Shown here: one piece after another, positions 22,680 to 34,605 of the stretch
Position numbering within the stretch: the first letter of the stretch is position 1
How the letters are laid out: every line of letters starts with the position of its first letter
From: Hyparrhenia diplandra
Lineage: Eukaryota; Streptophyta; Magnoliopsida; Poales; Poaceae
Length of the DNA: 64,000 nt
Reading direction: 5' to 3'
Assembly (NCBI GenBank): GCA_015847255.1
Contig: JADLZK010012217.1
Coordinates: 1 to 64,000 of the forward strand
The notes under the pieces: generated by a model
The model's input: the letters and a program-made list of their open reading frames with translations, nothing else
Told to the model about the DNA's origin: nothing
Databases searched by the model: none
Translations under genes and position numbers: made by a program

Positions 22680-25600
22680 GTTTATCCTCGTCATTTTTAA
22701 AATAGAAAAGCAAAGCAACACGCATAAATGATAGGATGATGAGTAGTATCTAGCTATTCACACCTCACACGCACGTACCAACTGATCTAAAAGTGTAGGT
22801 TTCATGTGAAAGCATACTATGCAATACAGTATTTTCAAAGTTCAAACATCAGATGACATGGATGAAAGATATTAAGGATCTTGATTATTGCCCCAACGTT
22901 GACTAGCAATGATTGCATATTTTTTGCTAACTATTCATGTTTCTTGTTACGTTTGTAAAAGCTAGAAACATGGTGTCGCTATATCACTGAATGAGCATGG
23001 TTTTTGGCATTCCAAGGGCACCTCCTCCACACCATATCAAGTTTGAAATGGCATCAAAACTGAATTATATATAATGTTTGGATAAGATGGTATCCCCTTT
23101 GTTCAAATCATGTTTTACTCTAGTTTACCCTAAGTCAAATTTTCTTGAAGAATAGAAGTATTTTTTTTTCTAACTTTGAAATTTATTTAGAAAAATATAT
23201 TAGCAATAAGAAAACAAAATAAACATAATATCCAAATATATTTATATTTAATGAAACTAATTTGATATTATAAGATATTGCTATATTTTTGAATAAAAAT
23301 CGTCAAATCTTTCAAACTTTTACTTGGTAAATAGTTAAAGCGCCCTATGCTTTGTAAAAAGGGTGGATTGTATGAAAGTTGCTTTGATTTTGAACTTTTA
23401 GAGTTGACACTGTGTATCAGTCTCTCAACCTAGCTAGTTTCCATTGTGTTAGTATATGAATGGATGATATAACAAATGGAGGGGGAACAACTATGGCCTA
23501 GAACAAGAACCAATGATCAAAAGGGCCTTCAAAATGTCATAGATCATGGTATGTATAAACATGATTCACTCCTTTCAAAGTCATGGTATGTGTAAACATG
23601 ATTCACTCCATTCTAGAAGACAATATCATCTTTCTTCAATATATTGTGTACAATCTAATATAAATTTGTCCACATGAATTGTGCGGTTGAAAATCTTTTT
23701 ACGTATTTATTTTCATGGAAGTTTGTTAAAAGAAGTTTGTTAACTAACATCATCTTTTCGTGTAAAATCTTATATAATCACTAGTATGTGATTTCTTTTC
23801 TGTGGCGGTTTTTTTATTAACGATGGTGGTTGTTGAAACCGCCACCGAGCTACTGATCACGGTTAATCACTTTCGATTAACCGTAGCGGTTTCTTGACCG
23901 CCACGGTGAATAGATTAACTTTGGTAATAGCAACCATCTTGTGTATATAAAATTAGATTAGTAAAAGAGTGTATAAATATGTTTGCACAATCTTCTTTAA
24001 AACTTAAGTATAGTTCATTATATAAATGCATGTATATAATTTTTTTTTATTATGTTTTGTTCACCCAAAATTTTGTATACAGATTTGTTTGTATAAATTA
24101 TGTTCATACAAGACAATTTTTCCTTAGACAAATTTGTGTGTATATAACTGTGGTTTACACAAAAAAATGTGCACGTGTACAAAAAAATAACTCAGTTTAT
24201 AAGAAATATCCTATTTATTAATTAGACATTCACATTTTTTTTTTGATAAAGAGTAGACATACACAAGTTTTTTTTTTAGGAAATAGTAGACATACTAGCA
24301 GGTAACCCCGCGCGAAGTATGCATGCGGCAAGATACTATATAACATGCAGGATATGCAACAGATTTAGGTGGAATGCAAAACACAATATATATTAGGAAT
24401 TTTTGATATATTTCAACATAATATTGAGTTGTCTTTGTGGAAGGTGAGAAATTTTTGGTGTAAAACAAAACAGAGATACGAAGAGGACTGAAGACATGCA
24501 CCAAACATGCTATGTACGTAGTTATTCACATCTTGATTCGTAACTATTTCAAAATAACCAAACCTGCAATCCCACTATTATGAATCCATCATGAAGTACC
24601 TTTTCATGAAATGTCAACATATGGGTGATACAAATGACCTGGATTTGACAATTCCATAGTAGAACAGGTGCCATAAAATTACCTACCTAAATTTGAATAC
24701 ATTTAAGAAAAAAATTGGCAGGTCATATACCCAATGTAGGGTAGTAAAACAAAGTAGTACTTAGATTGGAAACTGAAAGTGGGAGCAAAGTAGGGCAGTA
24801 AAACAAAGTAGTACTTAGATTGGAAAGTATACCGAGGATTTTGCAAAAAATGTATGTAGTATAGAAGGGTAATCAATTCAGGCATGCATTTCAGTAGAAC
24901 GCAAGCACATAAGTGTAATTAATCATTTTGAGGTGAGTCGGCGGCGGGCGCTGGTAGGGGCGGAGCTGTTTGGTGCGCGGCGGCGTTGGAAAGAAGGTTC
25001 GCGAGGGAAGGGATGCGCTGGGGCTTCGATGGTTGTGATTGACAGGAAACATAATCGGACGGTGTGAAAGGATTACTGTGCAAACTACAGTATTCTGTGA
25101 GAGGAGACGGAAGCCTGCCCGTCTACGACTTTAATAGTTATAGTATAGATACACAAGTAGAAGGAGAAACTCGACATACTCCTGGGTCCAGCCCATGGGC
25201 TGAATAAATGAAAAATCCTGGTCCAGCCCACGGGAACCGAAACCAGGCCATATTGCCCATCATGAGTTTTTCCCGGGCCACTATGGTCGTCGGCATGGCC
25301 TGGACAAAGAAATCCAGAGTTGCAGCACATGCTTATCATTGTTTATCATCAACACGCAATCTCTAATAGCGCCTACGGACTACCGAGCGTAGTGGCAGAA
25401 ACTCGGATCACATGGAACCAGAGGATCCATGGACATGGACATAGCTTGCTTGCCCTGGTCAAATGGCGTAGCACACCACACCACACCGTGCTGCCAACCT
25501 ACCAGTCTACGTACCACGTCATGGTTCCATGCATCTCGGGCTTCCTATACCTGCCACACTTGGACTAAGCTTCTAATCCTAATCGTCCAGGACCACCAGG

Positions 25601-27363
25601 ACGGACGACTTGTATCAAATTGCATCTTTGGAAGTTTCACAAGAAGTCACCTGCCCAAGTGACCAAAGTTTATCATAGTATGACCAATACGCTTGTGGAA
25701 ACTACAAATTAGCATGCGGTTTCAATATAATGTTCGGTAAGACACCGGCCGCCGGCTGCCAGTCTGCGACTGATGGCAACATCGTATATAAGTAGAGTAT
25801 ATTTCAGTACCTGCAGAAACTTCCACGAGAATTACGGGACCCTCCAGAGAACGCAACTGCACAGTGATTGTCTGACAGAGTCTGCTATTATTATGCTTAC
25901 GGTTCTCGATACAATCATACAATGCAACAGTATATGCGAGCAAGCCCTCTGATCTTTCGTCTAGACAGCGATCGGCCCATCTCACCATATTGTTTTGCTT
26001 TCCTTTTTGTTTGGAAGAATCTTACGCAGTTTCTTTTTGTCCTTGCTTCCTTGTACTGTTTCAGTCACAGTCAGTCTGGCCGTCGCCATTGAAAAAACTG
26101 AAATATTCATTGCACGAACATCGACTTCCAATCGGGAGCACTGCACTAACACTGAGAGTGAGAGCACCGTGCGCCAGCCAAGCTACTAGCTGCTAGTTAC
26201 TGACCAGTCAGCTTCACCTGTTAATCTTTTTCTTCCAAGTTTCATCGACCAGTCCCCAATAAGCTAGTAGCTAACCACACAGGTTTGGCAGGGCGTCAGG
26301 GCGAAGAGTGTGCTAAGTTCGCAGCCAGGGACCATCGCCTACGCCTGTTTCGTCTCCATCTGCGCAAGTGAAGGGCACACGCAACCGGGACCATGAATAG
26401 TTCCTGAAGTCGATTTCTCAACGGCGATCGACACGCACACAGCTCGATTGCTGAATGGCATGGAGTGCTGCTCATCAACTACACACAGCAGCAGCGGCTG
26501 CAATCATGCGAGTTATTTAAGGGCAGGCAAACAGGGATACAGCGAGCTCACCAGCCTACCTGCACACGCTACGCATCGGCGATTTTTTTTTGATATATAT
26601 AGCATCGATCGATCAGTCGTTCTCATGACCGTGTACTCCGCGCCAAAGAACGTTACAGAACCTACCAAGGCCAGAGAGGGAGGGCAGGTGAAGCGCAGCT
26701 CGACAGATCGTTGGCATTTGGCAACCACCGCCACTGATTGAATTGAATTGAACGATGTGAGATGAGCTAGTAGCCTAATCCGTTTTTAACACGAATGCTG
26801 ATGCTGATCAATGCAACAGACGGACTGAGCTCGACGCATCTTTATGTGGCTATTACTTGGCTGGCATGGCATGGCATGACGGCATCCATGATCCATCCCA
26901 GTACACTCAGCTATATATTTGGGGTTGTATCTTTCGAAGAGTACGGGTGCTTGCAGCCGTGGAATGGTCGACTGTTGGGTAGTGTACGTCGTCTACTCGG
27001 CTGCATGAACAACCTACAGACAACGACGGACGGACAGGCATGAACCGTTGGCATTCAGGCTTGTAGTTCGCAGGCATGGCATATTGGCCCTGCCGGCAGG
27101 AACAGAACGTACGTTGAGATAGTGCTGAACTTGAGCTACCAGCGTACCACTGTACCTACACACAAACACACGGTTACTTGTGTTTTCTGTAAGACTGTAA
27201 CGCCCGGCTGTTGGATCGGCCGGAAGTAGGCAGAGGTACCTCGATCATGCCTTTTGTTCTTCTATATATATTCCCCATTTGTTTAATACCAAAGAGAAAA
27301 AAAAAAGGAAATTGTTCAGTCAGGAGTGAAATTTTCTTATATAGAGAGCACACATGTAGTACA
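22680..27363. other. AT-rich intergenic DNA, no gene seen
   Basis: Small repeats occur: GTCATGGTATGTxTAAACATGATTCACTCC is duplicated near 23,545 and 23,580, and a 54-bp-period duplication lies at 24,732-24,827 (TAGGGYAGTAAAACAAAG). 23,783-23,935 begins CACTAGTATGTGATTTC and holds inverted TGGCGGT/ACCGCCA motifs, perhaps a CACTA-type remnant. Nothing codes. Confidence 0.4.
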
Positions 27364-27365
27364 TA

Positions 27366-27512
27366 CTCCCTCCGTTTCAAATTGTAGTTCACTTTTGGCT
27401 TTTCTAGATCCATTTGTTTTGTTATGTATCTAGACATAGTGTATAACTAGGTGCATAAAGAAAATCAATATATCTGAAAGTTTAAAGTGAACTACAATGG
27501 AATCGGAGGGAG
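27366..27512. mobile_element. Stowaway MITE
   Basis: 147 bp starting CTCCCTCCGTTTCAAATTGT and ending with the near-inverse CGGAGGGAG, flanked by TA on both sides (27,364-27,365 and 27,513-27,514). This is the classic grass Stowaway (mariner-type) structure. Confidence 0.92.
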
Positions 27513-27514
27513 TA

Positions 27515-28214
27515 CTAGACATCTCTATCACTGAATCCCAGGACCTTTTGTTTAAGTAGTATAATTCTATATATAGCAAGTTCAAATAATTTTGGGTACT
27601 CGCATACCACCAGCTAGACTCATGTACGATAAGCAGGTCTAATATTCAACGAATCAACGTCTTTGTATCTACTAGTATATATATATATATATATAATTTG
27701 CAGGGCCACATGGCCCGCCACTCCTTCCCTTTGCAAGTTTGCAGGCTGCAGAAAGCGGAGAATGTTCAGAGGCACCAATACAGCTGCAGGTCGTGCAGAA
27801 ATACAATACAGACGATAGAATAAAATACAGAGGATTCCATGAGCTAATTAGCAGCCGCTAGCTGCTGTCTGCTCGTCGTCATCCTCAGCTAATAAGGTCA
27901 ATGCATCTTGCCACCCAGCCATCCCTCATGGACGCACGCACACGCACGGACACATCTCGGTCCCTGTTGCATATGGCCAGCTCGGAGCAGGCGTCGTCAT
28001 CCGTGACAGCAACGGCGCAACCACCGTACCGGCGGGCGGCGGGCCTCCGTCCTGCTCTGCTCATCGATCAGTCGTGGGCGGCCCTCTTCTCGGCGGCGAC
28101 GGCGATCGATCGATGCCGCCTAGCTGCCGCCCTCGCGCTTCCATTCCATTGGCAGGTCGCGCATGTGATCCAGAGCTTGCCACATGCCACTTCGTCCGCA
28201 TACTAGTCTCCTAC
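27515..28214. other. Intergenic DNA
   Basis: Contains a short (TA)n run near 27,677. An open frame at 27.9-28.2 kb has no family signature. Confidence 0.35.
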
Positions 28215-28231
28215 GCGTCACGACGTGAACT

Positions 28232-28774
28232 TTTTTTTTCGCGAGCAGGCATATAGCCTGTATTTCATTAAGAGGGAAGGAGTGGTCAATAGACCTACAC
28301 GGAAGTCAGCCCGGCGAGGAGCCGTCGCTTACAACAACAAGTCCTAACTACTGGATTCTCACAAGTTGTATATTACATAAGAACTCTCATTTGCGACCAG
28401 GAAGCCACGCATGCAGCCAAAGTAGAGTAACCCGCCATATACCACAGCTCTCCTTCAGCAATCACCGCCCGAACGATCATCGGCACCGTAGACGTCGTTC
28501 TGCTGAACACTCTACTGTTCCGCTCCTTCCCAAGCATCCAAGAGATCAACATGAGCATCGTATCAAAGATAGCCCGACCTGGCTTGTCCAGCCGTCGCCG
28601 TTGGCGCAACCACCAATGTCCCAAATCCCAATTTTCATCTGGCGTCAGATCCTGGAGTCCGAGCGGCTGAAGTAGCTGGAGCCAGACTTGTCTTGTGATG
28701 ACACAGCCTGCAAACAAGTGATCGCAGGTTTCCGGTTCTTGGCCACAGAGATTGCACTCATCTGAATTCTGGAG
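28232..28774 (-). mobile_element. 5'-truncated LINE, reverse-transcriptase zinc-binding end
   Basis: Minus-strand translation gives CNLCGQEPETCDHLFAGC followed by VWLQLLQPLGLQDL, WWLRQRRRLDKPGRAIFD and MLISWMLGKERNSRVF, the zf-RVT C-terminal region of plant LINE ORF2. The 3' end is a run of T (poly(A) in element orientation) at 28,231-28,239. Imperfect 17-bp flanks GCGTCACGACGTGAACT (28,215-28,231) and GCGTCGCGACGTGAACT (28,775-28,791) fit a target-site duplication made by target-primed reverse transcription. Only the last part of ORF2 is present. Confidence 0.85.
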
Positions 28775-28791
28775 GCGTCGCGACGTGAACT

Positions 28792-29332
28792 CCATCGGCA
28801 ACTTGCTCCGGTCCGGGGGCCCGGCCGGATGGAACGCACCCGAAGGAACTACGTACATGCACTGAAATCTATGGTTCTCTACAGTACCAATGCAAGTAAT
28901 TTGGAATAAGACAAGCTGGCAATTTAATAGAACTGTTGGTGTTATGGATCGATTTATCCTGTGGCATAATAATATGCATATATATCCATCTCATGCAAGG
29001 CAAAGACATACATCCCTGGCTGTCAGACAGACGTACCAAAAAAGAACTCAGAAAACAGCATGTCAACTGTAACGTGGTGTGCAAAGGGGTCAGCTCTACG
29101 TACGAGACACTAATTCGGAGCATGTTCTTCTGCTCCTCGATCGATCGCCATCCGGTAGCGTCGTAGATCTGTAGATGTAGATTCCTCCATGCATGTGTAC
29201 ACTCCAGCAGTAAGAATGTAGCAACTAACCATGTGTTCCGTGACCCAGTCGTTAACGAGCTAGCGTGTGCTTATATATAGAAGAAGCATAATTATTAAAA
29301 TCTACGGTTTTGCCGTACAAATATACTAATAC
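28792..29332. other. Intergenic DNA, no gene seen
   Basis: Mixed composition with no coding similarity. Confidence 0.4.
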
Positions 29333-29622
29333 TCCCTTCGTTCTCTCTTACAAGAAAACCTCACGCATATCAATATTCAAATTTTAAAATCTTATAAGTC
29401 AATACTTTGATCGACTAACAATTTTTTAGTTAGTAGTATACTACAAACTTGATACGATCAAATTAATTTATAATTAATTGCGCTATCAGTTACCATAAAT
29501 TTATAGATATGAACAAAATAAAATAAAATAAAATAAAATAGAAATGAATAATCAAAGTTTCCTTTATTATACCATATATGTCATGTCAGGTTGAATCTTG
29601 TAAAAGAGAAAAAGGAAGGAAA
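29333..29622. mobile_element. Stowaway-like MITE
   Basis: The left end CTCCCTTCGTTCTCTCTTAC pairs with the inverse of the right end GTAAAAGAGAAAAAGGAAGG. TA dinucleotides flank both ends (29,331-29,332 and 29,623-29,624). About 290 bp, AT-rich, non-coding; it includes a short (AAAAT)n run near 29,520. Confidence 0.75.
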
Positions 29623-29624
29623 TA

Positions 29625-30174
29625 CGCGTTTATAATCTTCTTCACTAACAAGTTTCAGTCTACAATTAGTCAGTAAAGTCTATGTTACTGTGATTTTTAT
29701 GCACGGTTATTTACGCTATGGTTTTACTTGAAGACCACCGAAGAAATTTTGACAGCCTTTCTTTCTTGTCTTGTAATGTAAGGTGAGTGACCTGGGCTGG
29801 AGCACAGCTACGCCGCGCCGTCGTGCTCATGACTGCATCGTCTCGTCGTGTCATTTTAATTACCCACCACTACCACTCCGTCTAAAGACTGAATCAAACT
29901 AGTGGCTAATAAAACAAGCCAGTTGCACTCGTCCTCCTCTTCTCTATCGCTGACCAATCAGGGCAACCAAACCTCTGATTAGTTTAACCAGCAGCGCCGG
30001 GGCCCGGCGACCGGCTCCGTTCCGCGCGGGGATTTAAACGCGCCAGCAGCGAGCACGCAGCAGGCAGCAAGCAACGAACACGCGCGCGCCGCCGGCACCA
30101 TCTCGCGGGCAAGGGCGGCGACGACAGTGCCGGGTGCCGTGGATTCCGTTGGATCGACGATCGGCTTCGTCGTC
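29625..30174. other. Upstream region of gene B
   Basis: No other gene is seen. The best TATA-like string is GATTTAAACG near 30,030, about 145 bp before the start codon, which is weak. The last 200 bases are very GC-rich. Confidence 0.35.
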
Positions 30175-32751
30175 ATGGCTGGTGTCCGGCTACCGGTGGC
30201 GTGCTCCGCCGTCCTCGTCCTCCTCGCCGCGGGATGCGTGTGGGCGCCGTGGGCGGCCGTGGCGGCGAAGGAGTACGCGGCCATCTTCAACTTCGGTGAC
30301 TCCCTCGTCGACGCCGGCAACCTCGTGGTGGACGGCATCCCGGACTACCTAGCCACGGCGCGCCTGCCCTACGGCATGACCCACTTCGGCTACCCCACCG
30401 GCCGATGCTCCGACGGCCGCCTCGTCGTTGACTTCATCGGTACGCACCCACGCACGGTCACACCAACACGCATGGTTACAAATACATGTCGCATTATATA
30501 CTCACCAAGCTGGCGCCGGCCGTGAACGATGATCCTCGCAGCGCAGGAGCTGGGCGTTCCGTTGCTGCCGCCATCCAAGGCGAAGAACGCGACGTTCCAC
30601 CGGGGCGCCAACTTCGCCATCACGGGCGCGACGTCCCTCGACACGCCCTTCTTCGTGGAGCGTGGGCTGGGCCAGACGGTCTGGAACTCGGGTTCCCTTC
30701 ACACGCAGATCCAGTGGTTCCAGGACATGAAGCCCAAGCTGTGCAGCTCACTGGAGGAGTGCCGTGACCTGTTCCGGCGTTCGCTGTTCATCGTGGGCGA
30801 GTTCGGCGGCAACGACTACAACTCGCCGCTGTTCGCGTTCCGGCCCATGTCCGAGGCGCACGACTTCGTGCCTCACGTGGTGGAGTCCATCGGGAGCGGC
30901 GTGGAGAAGCTGATCGCCGAGGGCGCCGTGGAGCTGGTGGTGCCTGGGGTGCTCCCCATCGGCTGCTTCCCCGTCTACCTCTCCATCTTCCGCAAGCAGG
31001 CCGACGGGTACGGCGGCCGGAGTGGGTGTATCAGGGACCTCAACACGCTGTCGTGGGTGCACAACGCCGCGCTCCGCCGCAAGATCGAGGAGCTCCGGGC
31101 TAAACACCCGGAGGTACGCATCATGTACGCCGACTACTACACGCCCGCCATCCAGTTCGTCCTCCACGCCGAGAAATACGGTCAGTGCATATATACATGC
31201 ATCCTCCTCCATTCCCATCGCCCTACCTCTCCTGATCGATCGATCGTGTGTGTCTTCTTCGTCTCCGGCCGGTGGCGGTGCCACCGTACGTCGTCTGTGG
31301 TCACGGCAGTTTGCGTCTAAGGTTGTCGCAGCGATCGAGTTCGGTAGTAGTTCGGTTCGTTACGGCAACACCGTACCGTGGACAGACGCTGAAACGTGGG
31401 GCCCTTCACCGGTCCACTTCCCTTTTTTAAAAAGGTAAAACATCACCGTTGCGTTTCAGAGTTGAGTTAGGTAGCAGTGTGAGCGATTAATATTAATATA
31501 ATTAAATTAAATTATTATACTCCATATATAATAGGCAGACTACTTACTAAATAAAATTCTAGAAAAATCAACCAGCTCAGCGAGAAAGCAACCACGACGC
31601 GGACGAGACAGCATATAAGCATACCATTCAATTATTCATCCATCCATTTGATCCGGTCACGTATGTAGCTGAAAAGTATGGGATGATGTCTCGAATAATA
31701 ATAACACGGGCACATTTGGGCGAACCGATGGGCCAGACTGCTTCCATTTGCTGGCTCGACGACGCCGCCGCGCCGATCACCCGTAAACGGCCGGCCGGAA
31801 GCCCCGGGGCGGGACCGATGAATCCGAGGAAAAATCCACGGTCTGACGCGCATTTCTGGGCGGGCAACAGATCAGGGGGTGGTTGGGTTGGGTCGGGTCG
31901 ATCGCGTACGATTCCTGCGCCCGTGCCGCCGTGCGTGCGTGTGTTTGCGAGGTCTCTCGTCACCTCGTTGGCTAAGCAAGCGACTTTGAACGGGCATGGA
32001 AGAAAAGGTGTGCCTGGTGGGTGGTGGCCGGGCCGGATCGGAGTCTTCCAGCCGGCCGGCCGGCAGCGGCTGCTGCGTGCTGGTCTCGATCGGTCTCGAT
32101 TTATCGCGTAGGTGTTGGCCGGTGGCGGCATGACGGACAGAGCTCTCGCCTGCGCTGGTTCGTTGAAGATGAAGGTGACACTGACACGTAACTGAAGATG
32201 ATGTAACTGATCGAGTAATCAATAGAGGGACGATAGAGTGACGATGATGAACCAACCCTCCGATCCGTAGCTACTTCGCTCTGTCGCATTGTGCGTCCTG
32301 CTGGAATAAACCGTGCGTGGTGATCGATGGCATGAGTTCATCATTATATTGGACAGTGCTACATACCAGTAGTAGTATCGTCCAAAGTAATATGTGACTG
32401 TGTCAACTCCCGCACGAGAAGACCTGTAGGACGTACGTACTGTACTACTCATCTCCAAAGTCTAATATACTACTAGTGGTACTTAACACGCCTTTGATTA
32501 GTTGCACGGCCCGGCCCCCCATGTGATGTGCAAGCCGTGGACCTTTCCCCGGTGGCGTACCACTCGTACTTTGCTGGCTAGCAGCTACGAGTAACGCTAC
32601 GAGTTTACAATTCAACTGTGGGCCAACTGGAATAATAGAATGTCAAACTCCTCAGTGTCTCATCGTCCAGAATAAGGATTTTCATTAGAAACGTAACAAA
32701 CCTCAGATCAGACGAACGAATGATTCGGCCAACTTGCCCCTCGTGAGTTGG

Positions 32752-32805
<54 letters not shown>

Positions 32806-33298
32806 CTGTATTTAACTGTTACAAGAACATTGACCAACTTTTCGTGAAGGACACTGAACGCTAGTAAGCGGTGGGTGGCCCGTGCCCAGCTGTACACTCA
32901 TCGTCACTACATGCATATTCAGTCTGAATGTTCAGGAACGATTGCAATTCAGAAATACTACTACAGTGCTACTGTACTGGTCTCTAGTGTCTGGATGCCA
33001 CGTCAACCGTGTCACGTACGCATCGTCAAGTTGGGACGTTTAGTATATAATGATGACAAGACGTCTAGTATATATATACCGCCGCGATATGATGCGAGAT
33101 CTGTCTCTGGAATGTATACACGATCGGTGATCCGTGCAATCCGGCTTCGAACTGGAACGAATCATCAATCAGACATAAGATTCAGTTCAACGACCCAGCA
33201 ATGCAGCACGTTCGTGATATAAACAAATCATAGTCTTATCCACACACACTGAAACACATGCACGATCAGATGACAAGTACAGTATGTGGAGTAGTCGT

Positions 33299-33333
<35 letters not shown>

Positions 33334-33751
33334 AGAAGGATGTGGAGTAGTCGTAGTTGACGAACGCCGAGTACGGCAGCAGGTCCCCAGAATCGATCGA
33401 TCATGGCCCAAGGCCCAAGCCTTGTAGCTCCAACCTCTGTCTGCTCTTATCTTTCAATTGGGCTTCAGCCACATGTTCTGATGAACATTTCCTTTTTTTT
33501 TTTTTTTTTGCACAGGGATGCTGAAGCAGACGCCGCGGGCCTGCTGCGGTGCGCCAGGCGTGGGCGTGTACAACTTCAACCTGACGTCCAAGTGCGGCGA
33601 GCCGGGCGCGTATGCGTGCCCGGACCCCTCCAACCACTGGAGCTGGGACGGAATCCACCTTACTGAAGCCGCCTACGGCCACATTGCCAAGGGCTGGCTC
33701 TACGGACCTTTTGCCGACCCGCCCATCCTCGACACCAAGCACCTCGGTTAA
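30175..33751 (+). CDS. GDSL esterase/lipase (gene B), three exons, two introns lost
   Basis: Exons 30,175-30,439, 30,542-31,180 and 33,516-33,751 give 379 residues. Residues 1-31 form a signal peptide. Block I is FNFGDSLVDAGN (Ser43), block III GEFGGNDYN (Gly177, Asn179), block V WDGIHLTE (Asp346, His349). The second exon (639 nt) equals exons 2+3+4 of gene A (213+149+274=636 nt) with no intron trace, so introns 2 and 3 were removed exactly. The last intron is 2,335 bp, against about 100 bp in A, and holds an (AC)n microsatellite and a poly(A)-tail insertion. An in-frame upstream GTG-initiated extension exists, but the ATG gives the right signal peptide. Its last exon and 3' flank are duplicated near 44.8 kb. 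Confidence 0.93.
32752..32802. repeat. (AC)n microsatellite
   Basis: About 25 perfect AC units in the last intron of gene B. Confidence 0.97.
33284..33356 (-). mobile_element. Poly(A)-tail-only retro-insertion with 17-bp target duplication
   Basis: ATGTGGAGTAGTCGTAG occurs at 33,284-33,300 and 33,340-33,356. Between them are only 32 T followed by GAGAAGG (39 bp). The aligned duplicate region at 44.6 kb has no insert and a single, diverged target. This fits target-primed insertion of a retro-RNA truncated almost to its poly(A) tail. Confidence 0.8.
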
Positions 33752-34286
33752 CATCCATTGTCTTCTCCAACAACGGCCGCGTCCAGCTCCGGCCGGCCAG
33801 TATAAAGATTAATTTGTCTCTGCGGACAGGACACCGGGGCGGGGACACCACGATCGACCTGCAAATTGGTTGGTTACTGCAGAGAGAACGAAAACGATCG
33901 AAACAGGGGGAGGACAATCAGGCCGGCGCTCTGTTCAGATTAGGTGGTTGTTCAGATTAATTGGTTTACATATATACACATATAGGTTGTGTTGTTTCTG
34001 TTATTTTGTTTGGGGATACATCGCGATGCTTGTTGGTACTTGTTTATTGATATTACTGCACTAGCATAGTTGTACTGCTTCTCATAGTCAAGATATGATA
34101 CGCATCAAGTCACCTCTCGTAGCATCAATCAAGCAAGATGCATCAGAATACAGTGAGTCTTAGCAATGTTGCAACAAAGCACGTCACAATTGAAAGTTGT
34201 CAAAAAAAAAGTGTTTCCTCACAGATATACTAAACCAAATTCTCTAAATGTTAATAAGACATAACAGTAAGTTCTACAATACAATG

Positions 34287-34549
34287 CTCCCTCCATATCC
34301 CAAAAAGCTTGACGTTTAGGACAAGGTTTAGGTCAAACATTGAGAATATAAATCATCAATAATTTTTACGTTGTTGAGTTTGCAAATGTGAAACCTATAT
34401 GAATAGATTTGTCTTGAAAAATATTTTCATAAAAGTATACATATATCACTCTTCGATAAATACTTTTTAATAATAACAAGAGGTCAAAGTTGTGTTTTGG
34501 AGACCGTGTCATTTGTCCTAAACGTCAAGCTTTTTGGGTATGGAGGGAG
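34287..34549. mobile_element. Stowaway MITE in duplication copy 1
   Basis: 263 bp with long inverted ends: CTCCCTCCATATCCCAAAAA on the left and its near-inverse TTTTTGGGTATGGAGGGAG on the right. TA follows the right end; the left base pair reads TG. Absent from the matching position in copy 2. Confidence 0.88.
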
Positions 34550-34605
34550 TACAATACAATATAACACAATACAATAATAGTCTCATGGCACACTCAGCAC
34601 AAACT

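Noticed and set aside
23783..23935. CACTA transposon end starting CACTAGTATG
   Set aside because: The inverted TGGCGG motifs are suggestive, but there is no matching opposite terminus or 3-bp duplication.
31683..32131. Open frames of 142 and 167 codons inside the last intron of gene B
   Set aside because: No signature and no splice context. Gene B joins cleanly across this region.
32605..32897. Poly-(Cys-Val) open frames
   Set aside because: Simple translation of the (AC)n microsatellite.
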